Shown one piece after another: positions 45,068 through 52,850 of a DNA stretch of 64,000 bases. This stretch comes from Pedobacter sp. Leaf194. Lineage in GTDB: Bacteria > Bacteroidota > Bacteroidia > Sphingobacteriales > Sphingobacteriaceae. Within the stretch, counting starts at the first letter, position 1, and the number at the start of each line of letters is the position of its first letter. A program made the translations under genes and the position numbers. The stretch lies in NCBI RefSeq assembly GCF_001423945.1, contig NZ_LMPU01000001.1:332373-396372 (forward strand), given 5' to 3'. Under the pieces are notes generated by a model that was given only the letters and a program-made list of their open reading frames with translations, was not told where the DNA came from and did not search any database.

Positions 45068-45574
45068 ATGGCAGAATTAAACACAGGCGGGAAGAAAGCC
45101 ACGCCAAGAGTCGATATGACTCCAATGGTTGATTTAATGTTTCTTTTAGTAACATTCTTTATCTTAACTACTGTAATCTCTACGCCACAAGCGATGGATA
45201 TTACAAAACCAGATAAAAACGAAAAACTGCCGGAAAACAGACTTGAACTAAAGGCAACCAAAACTATGACTGTATTATTGGGTAAAAACAATAAAATAGC
45301 GTGGTACATGGGTGAAGCAGGTAAAAGTTCGCCGGTAATCGAATCATTTTCAGATATCGAAAAAACTATTGCGGAAAATAGAACTAAAGCAAATAATTCT
45401 GGCGTTGCCGGAGAGTTTACAGTTCTTGTAAAACCTACTACTGGTTCTACTTTCCAAAATTTTGTTGATATGATGGATGAACTAGAGATCATGAAAGTTA
45501 ACTCTCGTCAAATCGATGATGACAACATCCTTGATAACGAAAAGGCTTTCATGAAGGAACAAGGAATTTTATAA
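45068..45574 (+). CDS. exbD: ExbD/TolR-type biopolymer transporter (second)
   Basis: The 168-residue protein has a membrane helix at about 20-37 with Asp22 in TPMVDLMFLLVTFFIL, and a periplasmic domain MTVLLGKNNKIAWYMGE ... MMDELEIMKVNSRQIDDDNI. It is the intact counterpart of the split gene at 38173-38696 and shows what the broken copy should look like. It starts 3 nt after the first exbD and 18 nt before tonB. Confidence 0.94.
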   Translation: MAELNTGGKKATPRVDMTPMVDLMFLLVTFFILTTVISTPQAMDITKPDKNEKLPENRLELKATKTMTVLLGKNNKIAWYMGEAGKSSPVIESFSDIEKTIAENRTKANNSGVAGEFTVLVKPTTGSTFQNFVDMMDELEIMKVNSRQIDDDNILDNEKAFMKEQGIL

Positions 45575-45592
45575 TTAATCAAATCAGGAACT

Positions 45593-46408
45593 ATGTCGAA
45601 GTTAGATATATTTAGAAAAGAATGGCTGGAAGTCGTTTTTGCTGATAAAAATAAAGCTTACGGTGCTTACCAATTGCGTAAAGGTAGTGCTGGCAATACA
45701 ACAAAGGCCCTTTTATATGGCTCCATTGTATTCTTGGTTTTGTTCTTCTCACCAAAAATCTACAGTCTTATTAAAGGCGCTATTCCGGAGGAGGAACAGT
45801 TAAAGGCGCAGGAGGTTGTGTTGAACACGCCACCACCTGTTGATCCGAAAACACCTCCGCCACCACCGGTAGAGCCACCGCCACCAAAAGTGGATCAGGT
45901 AAAAATGCCACCTCCGATTGTAAAACCGGATATCGAAGTTCAGGATGAACCACCTACAGTTGAAAAATTGAAAGAGGCAGATCCAGGACAAAAAGATATC
46001 AAAGGTGACCCAACGGCTGATATCGTTATCGCTGAACCAGTTGGTGAAGGACCTAAGAAAGAAGCTGCTGTTGCAGTAGATGATAACAAAGTTTATGATT
46101 TTGTTAGTATTGAAAAGGTTCCGGAATTTCCGGGCGGTATGGCTAAGTTTTATTCGTTTTTGCAGAAAACAATGAAATATCCGCCAATGGCTCAGGAAAA
46201 TAACGTTCAGGGTAAAGTTTATTTATCTTTCGTTGTGGAGCGTAATGGCGAACTTACCGATATCGTGGTGACCCGCGGTTTAGGTAGCGGTACCGACGAG
46301 GAAGCAAAACGTGTACTAAAAGCTAGTCCGCGTTGGGTTCCAGGTATTCAAAATGGTAAACCAGTTCGTGTTAAATACAACATCAACATTAACTTTGCAC
46401 TACAATAG
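45593..46408 (+). CDS. tonB: TonB family energy transducer
   Basis: The 271-residue protein begins with a cytoplasmic start motif usual in this phylum (EWLEVVFADKNKAYGAYQLR). An inner-membrane helix (about 38-58), a proline-rich periplasm-spanning stretch (about 79-121, runs such as TPPPPPVEPPPPK) and a C-terminal TonB domain (about 190-271) follow. The last has EFPGGMAKFYSFL, YPPMAQENNVQGKVY and WVPGIQNGKPVRVKYNI. It couples ExbB/ExbD to outer-membrane receptors such as the two SusC proteins in this window. Confidence 0.95.
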   Translation: MSKLDIFRKEWLEVVFADKNKAYGAYQLRKGSAGNTTKALLYGSIVFLVLFFSPKIYSLIKGAIPEEEQLKAQEVVLNTPPPVDPKTPPPPPVEPPPPKVDQVKMPPPIVKPDIEVQDEPPTVEKLKEADPGQKDIKGDPTADIVIAEPVGEGPKKEAAVAVDDNKVYDFVSIEKVPEFPGGMAKFYSFLQKTMKYPPMAQENNVQGKVYLSFVVERNGELTDIVVTRGLGSGTDEEAKRVLKASPRWVPGIQNGKPVRVKYNININFALQ

Positions 46409-46412
46409 TAAA

Positions 46413-46631
46413 ATGTTAAATTTTGATATTTTTAAGCAAAAATCGCCTAAACAGCGGTTTTTGCTCATTTTAGGCCTTATCATGTTTGTTTTCTATTTGG
46501 CAATTGGCCTGGCCTGTATTTTCTGGGCAGAGCTGCCGCTAAACATTGGCCGGCCTTACAAGATAGGCATTGGAATATTTTTAATTATTTATGCTTTTGT
46601 TAGATTACTAAGCCTGGGTAGGCGTGATTAA
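46413..46631 (+). CDS. Small two-helix membrane protein of the Ton operon (72 aa)
   Basis: ATG 46413 lies 4 nt after the tonB stop. Two hydrophobic segments (about 16-40, LLILGLIMFVFYLAIGLACIF; 49-66, YKIGIGIFLIIYAFVRLL) are linked by a short polar turn, and the tail is basic (SLGRRD). No family name is recognised. The operon position, next to tonB and 6 nt before the PstS-like gene, supports a real gene. The role is unknown. Confidence 0.8.
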   Translation: MLNFDIFKQKSPKQRFLLILGLIMFVFYLAIGLACIFWAELPLNIGRPYKIGIGIFLIIYAFVRLLSLGRRD

Positions 46632-46637
46632 TTATTA

Positions 46638-47537
46638 ATGAGAAACATCCTTTTGTTATTTATTGCATTGTCAATTTTCTCCTGCAAACGCAAGGAGAAA
46701 AAAGATGGTATCGAAGAAACCCGAACCAGCGGAACCCTCAAGATTTTGGTGGATGAAAGCGTTGGGCCTATTGTACAACAAGAGATTGACATCTTCAAAA
46801 TCGATTATCCTAAGGCTACATTTTTAACTACGTTTAAACCTGAGCTAAAACTATTGCCTGCTTTTTTAAACGATACGGCGAGGGTAATTGTGCTTCCAAG
46901 AATGCTTACCAAAGCAGAAGAGAAATATTATAAACAAAGAAACATTAAGATCAACACATCCAGATTTGCTGTTGATGGTATCGCTTTAATTACAAATAAA
47001 GGCAATATTGACAGCACAATCAACGTTAAAGATGTTGTTGATATATTACAGGGAAAAGGAACGGGGAAACAGTTGGTTTTTGATAACGCTTATTCTAGCA
47101 CATTTCAGTATTTTAAGCAATTGGCTAATATCAGTCAATTTCCTGCAAAAGATGTTTTTTCGAAGAACTCTAGCAATGAAGTTATAAAACTTATTGCGCA
47201 AGATAAAAACTTTATAGGTATTTTAGGCGTAAATTGGATTTCTGACAAAAACCCGGAACTGCTCAAATATCAGGACAAAATTACAGTATTAGGCGTTAAA
47301 AATGTTAAAGGAAAGCCTGGTGATGACAAATATTACCAGCCAACTCAAACAAACCTGATTAATGGTGACTATCCGTTTTTAAGGAACATAAATATCATCG
47401 ATTGCGAGGGAAGAGATGGTTTAGGCACGGGGTTTGCAGTATGGTTAAGGAGTCAGCGTGGACAACTCATCGTACTGAAATCTGCATTGGCCCCTCATAA
47501 ATTAATGCCGAGAGAATTGAATATAACTAAAAAATAA
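46638..47537 (+). CDS. PstS-like substrate-binding lipoprotein
   Basis: The 299-residue protein has a lipoprotein signal ending IFSC (Cys16). The fold is like periplasmic phosphate-binding PstS: SGTLKILVDESVGPIVQQEI at the start, FAVDGIALITNKGN, VKDVVDILQGKG, and a C-terminal GRDGLGTGFAVWLRSQRGQLI that parallels the end of PstS proteins. No pst transporter genes are nearby. It sits in the Ton operon between the small membrane gene and the TPR gene. A classical phosphate-uptake role is therefore doubtful, and a Ton-linked role is possible. Confidence 0.82.
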   Translation: MRNILLLFIALSIFSCKRKEKKDGIEETRTSGTLKILVDESVGPIVQQEIDIFKIDYPKATFLTTFKPELKLLPAFLNDTARVIVLPRMLTKAEEKYYKQRNIKINTSRFAVDGIALITNKGNIDSTINVKDVVDILQGKGTGKQLVFDNAYSSTFQYFKQLANISQFPAKDVFSKNSSNEVIKLIAQDKNFIGILGVNWISDKNPELLKYQDKITVLGVKNVKGKPGDDKYYQPTQTNLINGDYPFLRNINIIDCEGRDGLGTGFAVWLRSQRGQLIVLKSALAPHKLMPRELNITKK

Positions 47538-47650
47538 TAAATTGAACCACGATTGCGAACAGCAATCAATTACAAAAAACAAGAAAATCAGATGAAGGTT
47601 GCATGGCTTATGTAAACTTTATAACCATTAAAAAAACATATTAAAGAACT

Positions 47651-49366
47651 ATGAAAATTTCAAAGAAAGCAATAACCTTAAATGTAGGTTTAGTGTTGAT
47701 GGGTTCTGCAGTTTTTGCTCAAAGTTTAACCGACGCGAAAAAAGCGATTGATGCTGAACAATATCAAAAAGCATCATCTATGCTTAAAACATTAACAACC
47801 TCCCAAGCGTCTAATGGTGATAATTTTTATAACCTTGGCTTGGTTTATTTAAAAACCGGTTACATCGATTCAGCTAGAGTCGTTTTTAATAAAGGTGTAG
47901 CAGCAGATGCAAAGAATGCATCAAATTATGCTGGTTTAGGCGAGGCAGATTTGTTGTCTAACAACCCTACATCAGCTAAAACCAATTTCGATAAGGCTGT
48001 TGCAGCTGCCCCGAAAGACTATAAAACTTATTTAGCAATTGGTAAAGCCTACTTAGCTCAAGACAAACCTGGCGATGTAGCTTCGAAACCAGACTTTGCG
48101 AATGCAATTGCAAACTTGACTAAAGCGGACGAATTAGACGCTAAGGATAAAGATGCTGAAGTGTTTATTGGTCTTGGCGATGCATACGCATTACAAAAGA
48201 AAAATTCTGAAGCCATCGGTCCTTATTTCCGTGTTGGTGATATAGATCCAACAAACAGAAGAGCAACAACTCAGGTTGGTAAGATGTATAAAGAATCGCG
48301 TGCATTCCAAGAAGGTGAAGATGAGTTGAAGAAAGTTATCGCCGCTGACCCAAATTATGGGCCTGCTTACCGCGAATTAGGTGAGCTATATTTACAGTGG
48401 AGTAGCTTCGGAACAGATAAAGAAAAGGCAGCTAAAGGTGTTGAGTTTTATAAAAAATACCTTGATCTAACTGATAAGTCTTTAGAATCTCAGTTGCGTT
48501 ACATGCAGTTTTTATTCTATGCAAAGGATTTCCCGGCTTTAGAACAAGTTGCATCATCTATTCAGGTTCCAGCAAACAACCCTAAAGCACCTATCGTTTC
48601 AAGGTTGAAAGGTTGGTCTGCCTATGAGAATAAAAACTATCCTCAGGCATTAACCAACATGACTGAATATTTTGCTAAACAAAAAGATACTACTCAACTT
48701 TTAGGTTTCGATTACCTGTATTTAGGTAAAGCACAATTAAAAGCTGGTCAGGATAGCTTAGCTTTAATTAACATTACCAAAGCAGTAGCTAAAGATTCAT
48801 CGAACACTGATGCATTAGCAGAAGTTGCGAAAACATTCTTCGATGCTAAAAAGTATGCTAAATCTGCTGCTATTTACGATAAAGTTATCGCTGCTAGTCC
48901 GAACGGTAAAGGTGTTTTATATAGCTATTTTTATGATGGTTTAGCCTATTACTTTGAATATGCTACACAATATTCAGCAAAAAAGAATCCTTCAAAAGAT
49001 TTATTGGTAAAAGCAGATTCTTCAATTGCGAAGGTTGCTCAATTGGCTCCTGAAACTACTGATGCGTACTTATACAGAGCAAGGATAAATAACCTTTTAG
49101 ATGATGATAAAGCGCCTAAAGGTCTAGCCATTCCATTTTTCGAAACTTTCGTTCAGAAAGTAACTGAAAAGCCTGAGTTAGTTACTGCTAATGCAAAAAA
49201 ATTATCAGAAGCATATGATAACTTAGGTGGATATTACTTCAACAGTGATAAAGCAAAAGCTAAAGATTATTTTGATAAAAGTGTAGCGGTATATCCAAGC
49301 GGAACGTTTGCTGCTGCAAAATTGAAAGAATTAGCTGCACCAGCTCCAAAAGGAAAAGGTAAATAA
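47651..49366 (+). CDS. Tetratricopeptide-repeat periplasmic protein
   Basis: The 571-residue protein has a signal peptide (about 1-24, SAVFAQ) followed by many TPR units, for example GDNFYNLGLVYLKTGYIDSA, SNYAGLGEADLLSNNPTSA and GPAYRELGELYLQW. The C-terminal is Ala/Pro/Lys-rich. TPR proteins are scaffolds; the partner here is unknown. A 113-nt gap holding a small GATTGC/GCAATC hairpin separates it from the PstS-like gene, but it is probably part of the same locus. It ends at a strong terminator. Confidence 0.87.
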   Translation: MKISKKAITLNVGLVLMGSAVFAQSLTDAKKAIDAEQYQKASSMLKTLTTSQASNGDNFYNLGLVYLKTGYIDSARVVFNKGVAADAKNASNYAGLGEADLLSNNPTSAKTNFDKAVAAAPKDYKTYLAIGKAYLAQDKPGDVASKPDFANAIANLTKADELDAKDKDAEVFIGLGDAYALQKKNSEAIGPYFRVGDIDPTNRRATTQVGKMYKESRAFQEGEDELKKVIAADPNYGPAYRELGELYLQWSSFGTDKEKAAKGVEFYKKYLDLTDKSLESQLRYMQFLFYAKDFPALEQVASSIQVPANNPKAPIVSRLKGWSAYENKNYPQALTNMTEYFAKQKDTTQLLGFDYLYLGKAQLKAGQDSLALINITKAVAKDSSNTDALAEVAKTFFDAKKYAKSAAIYDKVIAASPNGKGVLYSYFYDGLAYYFEYATQYSAKKNPSKDLLVKADSSIAKVAQLAPETTDAYLYRARINNLLDDDKAPKGLAIPFFETFVQKVTEKPELVTANAKKLSEAYDNLGGYYFNSDKAKAKDYFDKSVAVYPSGTFAAAKLKELAAPAPKGKGK

Positions 49367-49388
49367 TCGCTAAGGTTAAATAATTTAG

Positions 49389-49419
49389 AAAAGGCAGAGT
49401 TTTGTTACTCTGCCTTTTT
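49389..49419 (+). terminator. Terminator after the Ton operon
   Basis: AAAAGGCAGAGT/ACTCTGCCTTTT, 12 bp, loop TTTGTT, then TC-rich tail. Confidence 0.88.
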
Positions 49420-49431
49420 CTTTTACTTTTG
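49401..49431 (+). promoter_or_regulatory. Promoter of nuoA, nested in the upstream terminator
   Basis: TTTG (49401-49404) is in the terminator loop; exactly 19 nt later comes TACTTTTG (49424-49431). The nuoA start is 18 nt further. A full consensus match. Confidence 0.65.
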
Positions 49432-49449
49432 CATCAGAAATTACAGATT

Positions 49450-49821
49450 ATGCAGACACAAAGTACATCAATAGATTTTTTACCCATTATTTTCCAGGTT
49501 ATCGTTGCACTAGGTTTTGTGGTAACCACCTTGGTTGCAACACACTTTTTAGGCCCTAAGCGCAAAACATTAGATAAGCTTGAAACGTTTGAGGCCGGAG
49601 TTAAATCGGTCGGTAACGCCCGCCAGCCTTTTTCAATTAAATATTTCGTGGTAGCCATCTTGTTTGTATTATTTGATGTTGAAGTTATTTTCATGTACCC
49701 CTGGGCAGTTAATTTCAGGGCATTAAAAATGGATGGCATGATTGAAATGTTCATTTTTATGGGAACATTACTACTTGGCTTTATCTATGTTATCAAGAAA
49801 AAAGTATTAGACTGGAACTAA
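49450..49821 (+). CDS. nuoA: NADH-quinone oxidoreductase subunit A
   Basis: The 123-residue membrane subunit of complex I has three helices (about 10-32, 62-82, 95-113). The conserved loop KLETFEAGVKSVGNARQPFSIKYFVVAILFVLFDVEVIF is shortened here to its motifs: TFEAG and LFDVEVIFMYPW. ATG 49450 is chosen; the in-frame TTG at 49402 would start inside the terminator. It is the first nuo gene and separated from nuoB by a 181-nt gap with its own signals. Confidence 0.96.
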   Translation: MQTQSTSIDFLPIIFQVIVALGFVVTTLVATHFLGPKRKTLDKLETFEAGVKSVGNARQPFSIKYFVVAILFVLFDVEVIFMYPWAVNFRALKMDGMIEMFIFMGTLLLGFIYVIKKKVLDWN

Positions 49822-49952
49822 CTCTCTGTAACACTAAAATATTCACACTGTGGTTTTTGGTGGGTAAACCTGCAGCTTAGATTCCAAAACTGCGTGTAAT
49901 TTAGAAAGGTTCTAAATCAGGTTAAGCTACTTTAATTGCCTTTAAAATATTG

Positions 49953-49960
49953 TAAATTTG
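49953..49960 (+). promoter_or_regulatory. -7 element TAAATTTG upstream of nuoB
   Basis: Exact TAnnTTTG match 42 nt before the nuoB start; a weak TTTA lies 18 nt upstream of it. Confidence 0.4.
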
Positions 49961-49961
49961 T

Positions 49962-49992
49962 TGCTCATTCTGCAAAGGGATGAGCATTTTTT
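49962..49992 (+). terminator. Terminator-like hairpin in the nuoA-nuoB gap
   Basis: TGCTCAT (49962-49968) and ATGAGCA (49980-49986) form a perfect 7-bp stem followed directly by six T residues. It could end the nuoA transcript or attenuate nuoB. Confidence 0.6.
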
Positions 49993-50002
49993 GTTTATAA
50001 AC

Positions 50003-50545
50003 ATGAGTGAAATTAATATAGTTGATGCGCCTCCAGGAACCGAAGGTCCTGGGTACTTTGCCACTTCATTAGATAAAGTGATTGGTTTGGCTCGTTCAAA
50101 TTCATTATGGCCGCTGCCGTTCGCTACTTCTTGTTGTGGAATTGAGTTTATGGCAACCATGGGTTCTCACTACGATTTAGGTCGTTTTGGAGCCGAACGC
50201 TTAAGTTTTTCTCCCCGTCAGGCAGATGTTTTAATGGTAATGGGCACCATTGCTAAAAAAATGGCACCCGTATTAAAACAAGTTTATATCCAGATGGCCG
50301 AGCCGCGTTGGGTAATGGCAGTTGGCGCCTGTGCAAGTAGTGGAGGTATTTTTGATACTTACTCTGTTTTGCAAGGCATTGATGAAGTTATTCCTGTAGA
50401 TGTTTACGTTCCGGGTTGCCCGCCGAGACCAGAAGCGATTCTGGATGGTTTTCAACGCATTCAGGATTTGGTTAAAAACGAATCTGGCAGGAGACGGAAT
50501 TCAGATTATTATAGAGACCTTTTAGGGCAATACGGCATTAAATAA
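50003..50545 (+). CDS. nuoB: NADH-quinone oxidoreductase subunit B
   Basis: The 180-residue subunit binds iron-sulfur cluster N2, the last before quinone. The ligands are Cys44 and Cys45 (ATSCCGIEFM), Cys110 (GACASSGG) and Cys139 (VPGCPPRPEA). ATG 50003 is chosen; the longer frame from 49958 runs through the hairpin described in the same gap. It overlaps nuoC by 1 nt (TAATG). Confidence 0.97.
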   Translation: MSEINIVDAPPGTEGPGYFATSLDKVIGLARSNSLWPLPFATSCCGIEFMATMGSHYDLGRFGAERLSFSPRQADVLMVMGTIAKKMAPVLKQVYIQMAEPRWVMAVGACASSGGIFDTYSVLQGIDEVIPVDVYVPGCPPRPEAILDGFQRIQDLVKNESGRRRNSDYYRDLLGQYGIK

Positions 50546-51045
50546 TGGAAGAAACAACGCTGAATAACACCATACACGTTAAACTGACAGAAAAGTTTGG
50601 CGAAAAAGTTACCGCCGTTTCTGAACCTTATGGTTTGCTAACCTTCGTAACCTATAAAGATGTTATTGTAAATGTGCTTTCACATCTAAAAGAAGAATTA
50701 AAGTTCAACTTCCTTACTGATATAACAGCAGTTCACTATCCGGGTAAAGAACATGGTATTGCTGTGGTTTACCATCTGCATAACATGGTAGAAAAGGTAA
50801 GAATTAGAATAAAGGTTTTCATTTCTGAACAAAACCCAACCATACCAACGGCTACCGTGGTTTGGAAAGGTGCAAACTGGATGGAGCGTGAAACCTATGA
50901 TTTGTTTGGAGTTAAATTTGAAGGTCACCCAGATTTGCGCCGTATTTTAAATATGGATGATTTAGGAGTGCACCCGATGTTGAAACAATATCCATTGGAA
51001 GACCCGAACAGAGTTGATAAAAAAGACGAATTTTTTGGAAGGTAA
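50545..51045 (+). CDS. nuoC: NADH-quinone oxidoreductase subunit C
   Basis: The 166-residue peripheral-arm subunit has the signature WMERETYDLFGVKFEGHPDLRRIL in its C-terminal third (segments ERETYDLFG and GHPDLRRIL). It is separate from nuoD, not fused as in E. coli. The start overlaps the nuoB stop by 1 nt, and nuoD follows after 5 nt. Confidence 0.96.
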   Translation: MEETTLNNTIHVKLTEKFGEKVTAVSEPYGLLTFVTYKDVIVNVLSHLKEELKFNFLTDITAVHYPGKEHGIAVVYHLHNMVEKVRIRIKVFISEQNPTIPTATVVWKGANWMERETYDLFGVKFEGHPDLRRILNMDDLGVHPMLKQYPLEDPNRVDKKDEFFGR

Positions 51046-51050
51046 TTTAT

Positions 51051-52265
51051 ATGAATCATAACCATCCGGTATTTACAGATAACGACCCGCAAAGTGAGCT
51101 GGTAACCTTAAATTTAGGTCCGACACACCCTGCAACCCACGGCGTTTTTCAAAACGTTTTGCAACTAGATGGCGAGCGTATTGTAAGCGGCGTTTCTACC
51201 ATTGGGTATATCCACAGAGCTTTTGAAAAAATTGCCGAGCACCGCCCTTTTTATCAGATTACCCCATTAACCGACCGTTTAAACTATTGTTCGTCGCCTA
51301 TAAATAATATGGGCTGGCACATGACGGTTGAAAAATTGTTGAATATCCAGATGCCAAAACGTGTAGACTACCTTCGCGTTATTGTAATGGAGCTTTCACG
51401 AATAGCCGACCACATTATCTGCAATACGATTATTGGTCAGGATACCGGGGCAACAACAACATTCCTTTACCTTTTTCAGTTTCGTGAACATATTTACGAA
51501 ATATTTGAGGAGGTTTGCGGTGCCCGCCTAACTACAAATATTGGTCGTATCGGCGGTTTTGAAAGAGATTTCAATGAGATTGCCTTCGCGAAAATTGAAA
51601 AATTTTTAAAAGAATTTCCGGTAGCTTTAAAAGAGTTTGAAAACCTTTTAACGCGTAACCGTATATTCATTGACAGAACAGCTGGCGTTGCAGAAGTTAG
51701 TCAGGAAGCTGCTTTAGAATACAGCTGGACTGGACCATTGTTGCGTGCTACGGGTATCGATTATGATGTACGTGTAAGCGACCCATACTCATCTTACCAA
51801 GATTTTGATTTTGAGGTTCCGGTTGGCACAAGTGGCGATATTTATGACAGATATTTAGTGCGCAACGAGGAAATGTGGCAAAGTTTGCGCATTATCGAAC
51901 AAGCTATAGTAAAGTTAAAAACAGAGCCAAAAGGCATTTTCCATGCCGATGTGCCTGAGTTTTATCTTCCTCCAAAACAAGAAGTTTACAATAACATGGA
52001 AGCTTTAATTTACCACTTTAAAATTGTGATGGGTGAAATTGATGCGCCCAAAGCAGAAGTTTATCATGCTGTGGAAGGTGGAAACGGAGAATTAGGCTTC
52101 TATCTAATCAATGATGGTGGCCGTACGCCTTATCGTTTGCACTTCCGCAGGCCAAGTTTTGTAAATTACCAAATGTTTGCACCAATGAGCGAAGGCATGT
52201 TGCTGTCTGATGCCATTATAAACATGAGTAGTATGAATATTATTGCAGGAGAATTAGATGCTTAA
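51051..52265 (+). CDS. nuoD: NADH-quinone oxidoreductase subunit D
   Basis: The 404-residue subunit forms the quinone site with NuoB. Motifs: LNLGPTHPATHGVFQNVLQLDGE near the N-terminus, of which GPTHPATHG is the conserved loop; IGYIHRAFEKIAEHR; and the C-terminal RLHFRRPSFVNYQ ... MSSMNIIAGELDA. Normal length. It overlaps nuoE by 8 nt. Confidence 0.97.
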   Translation: MNHNHPVFTDNDPQSELVTLNLGPTHPATHGVFQNVLQLDGERIVSGVSTIGYIHRAFEKIAEHRPFYQITPLTDRLNYCSSPINNMGWHMTVEKLLNIQMPKRVDYLRVIVMELSRIADHIICNTIIGQDTGATTTFLYLFQFREHIYEIFEEVCGARLTTNIGRIGGFERDFNEIAFAKIEKFLKEFPVALKEFENLLTRNRIFIDRTAGVAEVSQEAALEYSWTGPLLRATGIDYDVRVSDPYSSYQDFDFEVPVGTSGDIYDRYLVRNEEMWQSLRIIEQAIVKLKTEPKGIFHADVPEFYLPPKQEVYNNMEALIYHFKIVMGEIDAPKAEVYHAVEGGNGELGFYLINDGGRTPYRLHFRRPSFVNYQMFAPMSEGMLLSDAIINMSSMNIIAGELDA

Positions 52266-52770
52266 AGTAGAAGAACAAACACCTGTAGTGTTCTCATCAG
52301 AATTGCTTGCCAAATTTGATGATGTTAAAAGCCGTTATCCCGAAGGCAAACATAAATCAGCACTGTTGCCATTATTACACCTGGTACAGGCAGAATATCT
52401 TTGGGTAAGTACACATGCAATGGATAGAGTTGCTGAATATTTAAATATCCAGCCCATTGAAGTTTATGAAGTAGCAACTTTTTACACAATGTACTTTTTA
52501 AAACCTCAGGGGAAATATGCTCTTGAAGTTTGTAGAACAGGCCCTTGTTGCCTGGTTGGTGCCGAAAAAATATTAGACCACTTGGAAAGTAAACTAGGTG
52601 TTAAAGAAGGCGAAGTTACGGCCGATGGATTATTCAGCTTTAGAGGAGTTGAATGTTTAGCCGCCTGCGGCTTTGGTCCGGTTTTACAAATTAGCCCCGA
52701 CTATACTTTTTACGAAAACCTAACTACAGAAAGTGTAGATAAATTGATTGAAGATTTGAAAAACAAATAA
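52258..52770 (+). CDS. nuoE: NADH-quinone oxidoreductase subunit E
   Basis: The 170-residue thioredoxin-like subunit carries [2Fe-2S] cluster N1a. Ligands Cys92 and Cys97 lie in VCRTGPCCLVGAE, and Cys133 and Cys137 in VECLAACGFGP. It starts within the end of nuoD. An 80-nt gap with repeat-like sequence separates it from nuoF. Confidence 0.96.
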   Translation: MLKVEEQTPVVFSSELLAKFDDVKSRYPEGKHKSALLPLLHLVQAEYLWVSTHAMDRVAEYLNIQPIEVYEVATFYTMYFLKPQGKYALEVCRTGPCCLVGAEKILDHLESKLGVKEGEVTADGLFSFRGVECLAACGFGPVLQISPDYTFYENLTTESVDKLIEDLKNK

Positions 52771-52842
52771 GATTTGAGAAACCAGATTTGAGCGTTGAGA
52801 TTGGGCGATTGCCGTACATCTTATTGCTCACATCTCATATCT
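52770..52842. repeat. Repeat-like sequence in the nuoE-nuoF gap
   Basis: AGATTTGAG occurs at 52770-52778 and 52784-52792 (same strand). An inverted relative, CATCTCATATCT, ends at 52842, so a loose hairpin is possible. It looks like a decayed interspersed element. Confidence 0.35.
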
Positions 52843-52850
52843 AAAAATAA

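Noticed and set aside
45800..45991. Tryptophan/arginine-rich frame on the minus strand
   Set aside because: It is the reverse complement of the proline-rich part of tonB; CCA/CCG codons read backwards give Trp and Arg.
46638..47537. PstS-like gene as part of a phosphate ABC transporter
   Set aside because: No permease or ATPase genes are nearby; the gene lies in the Ton operon.
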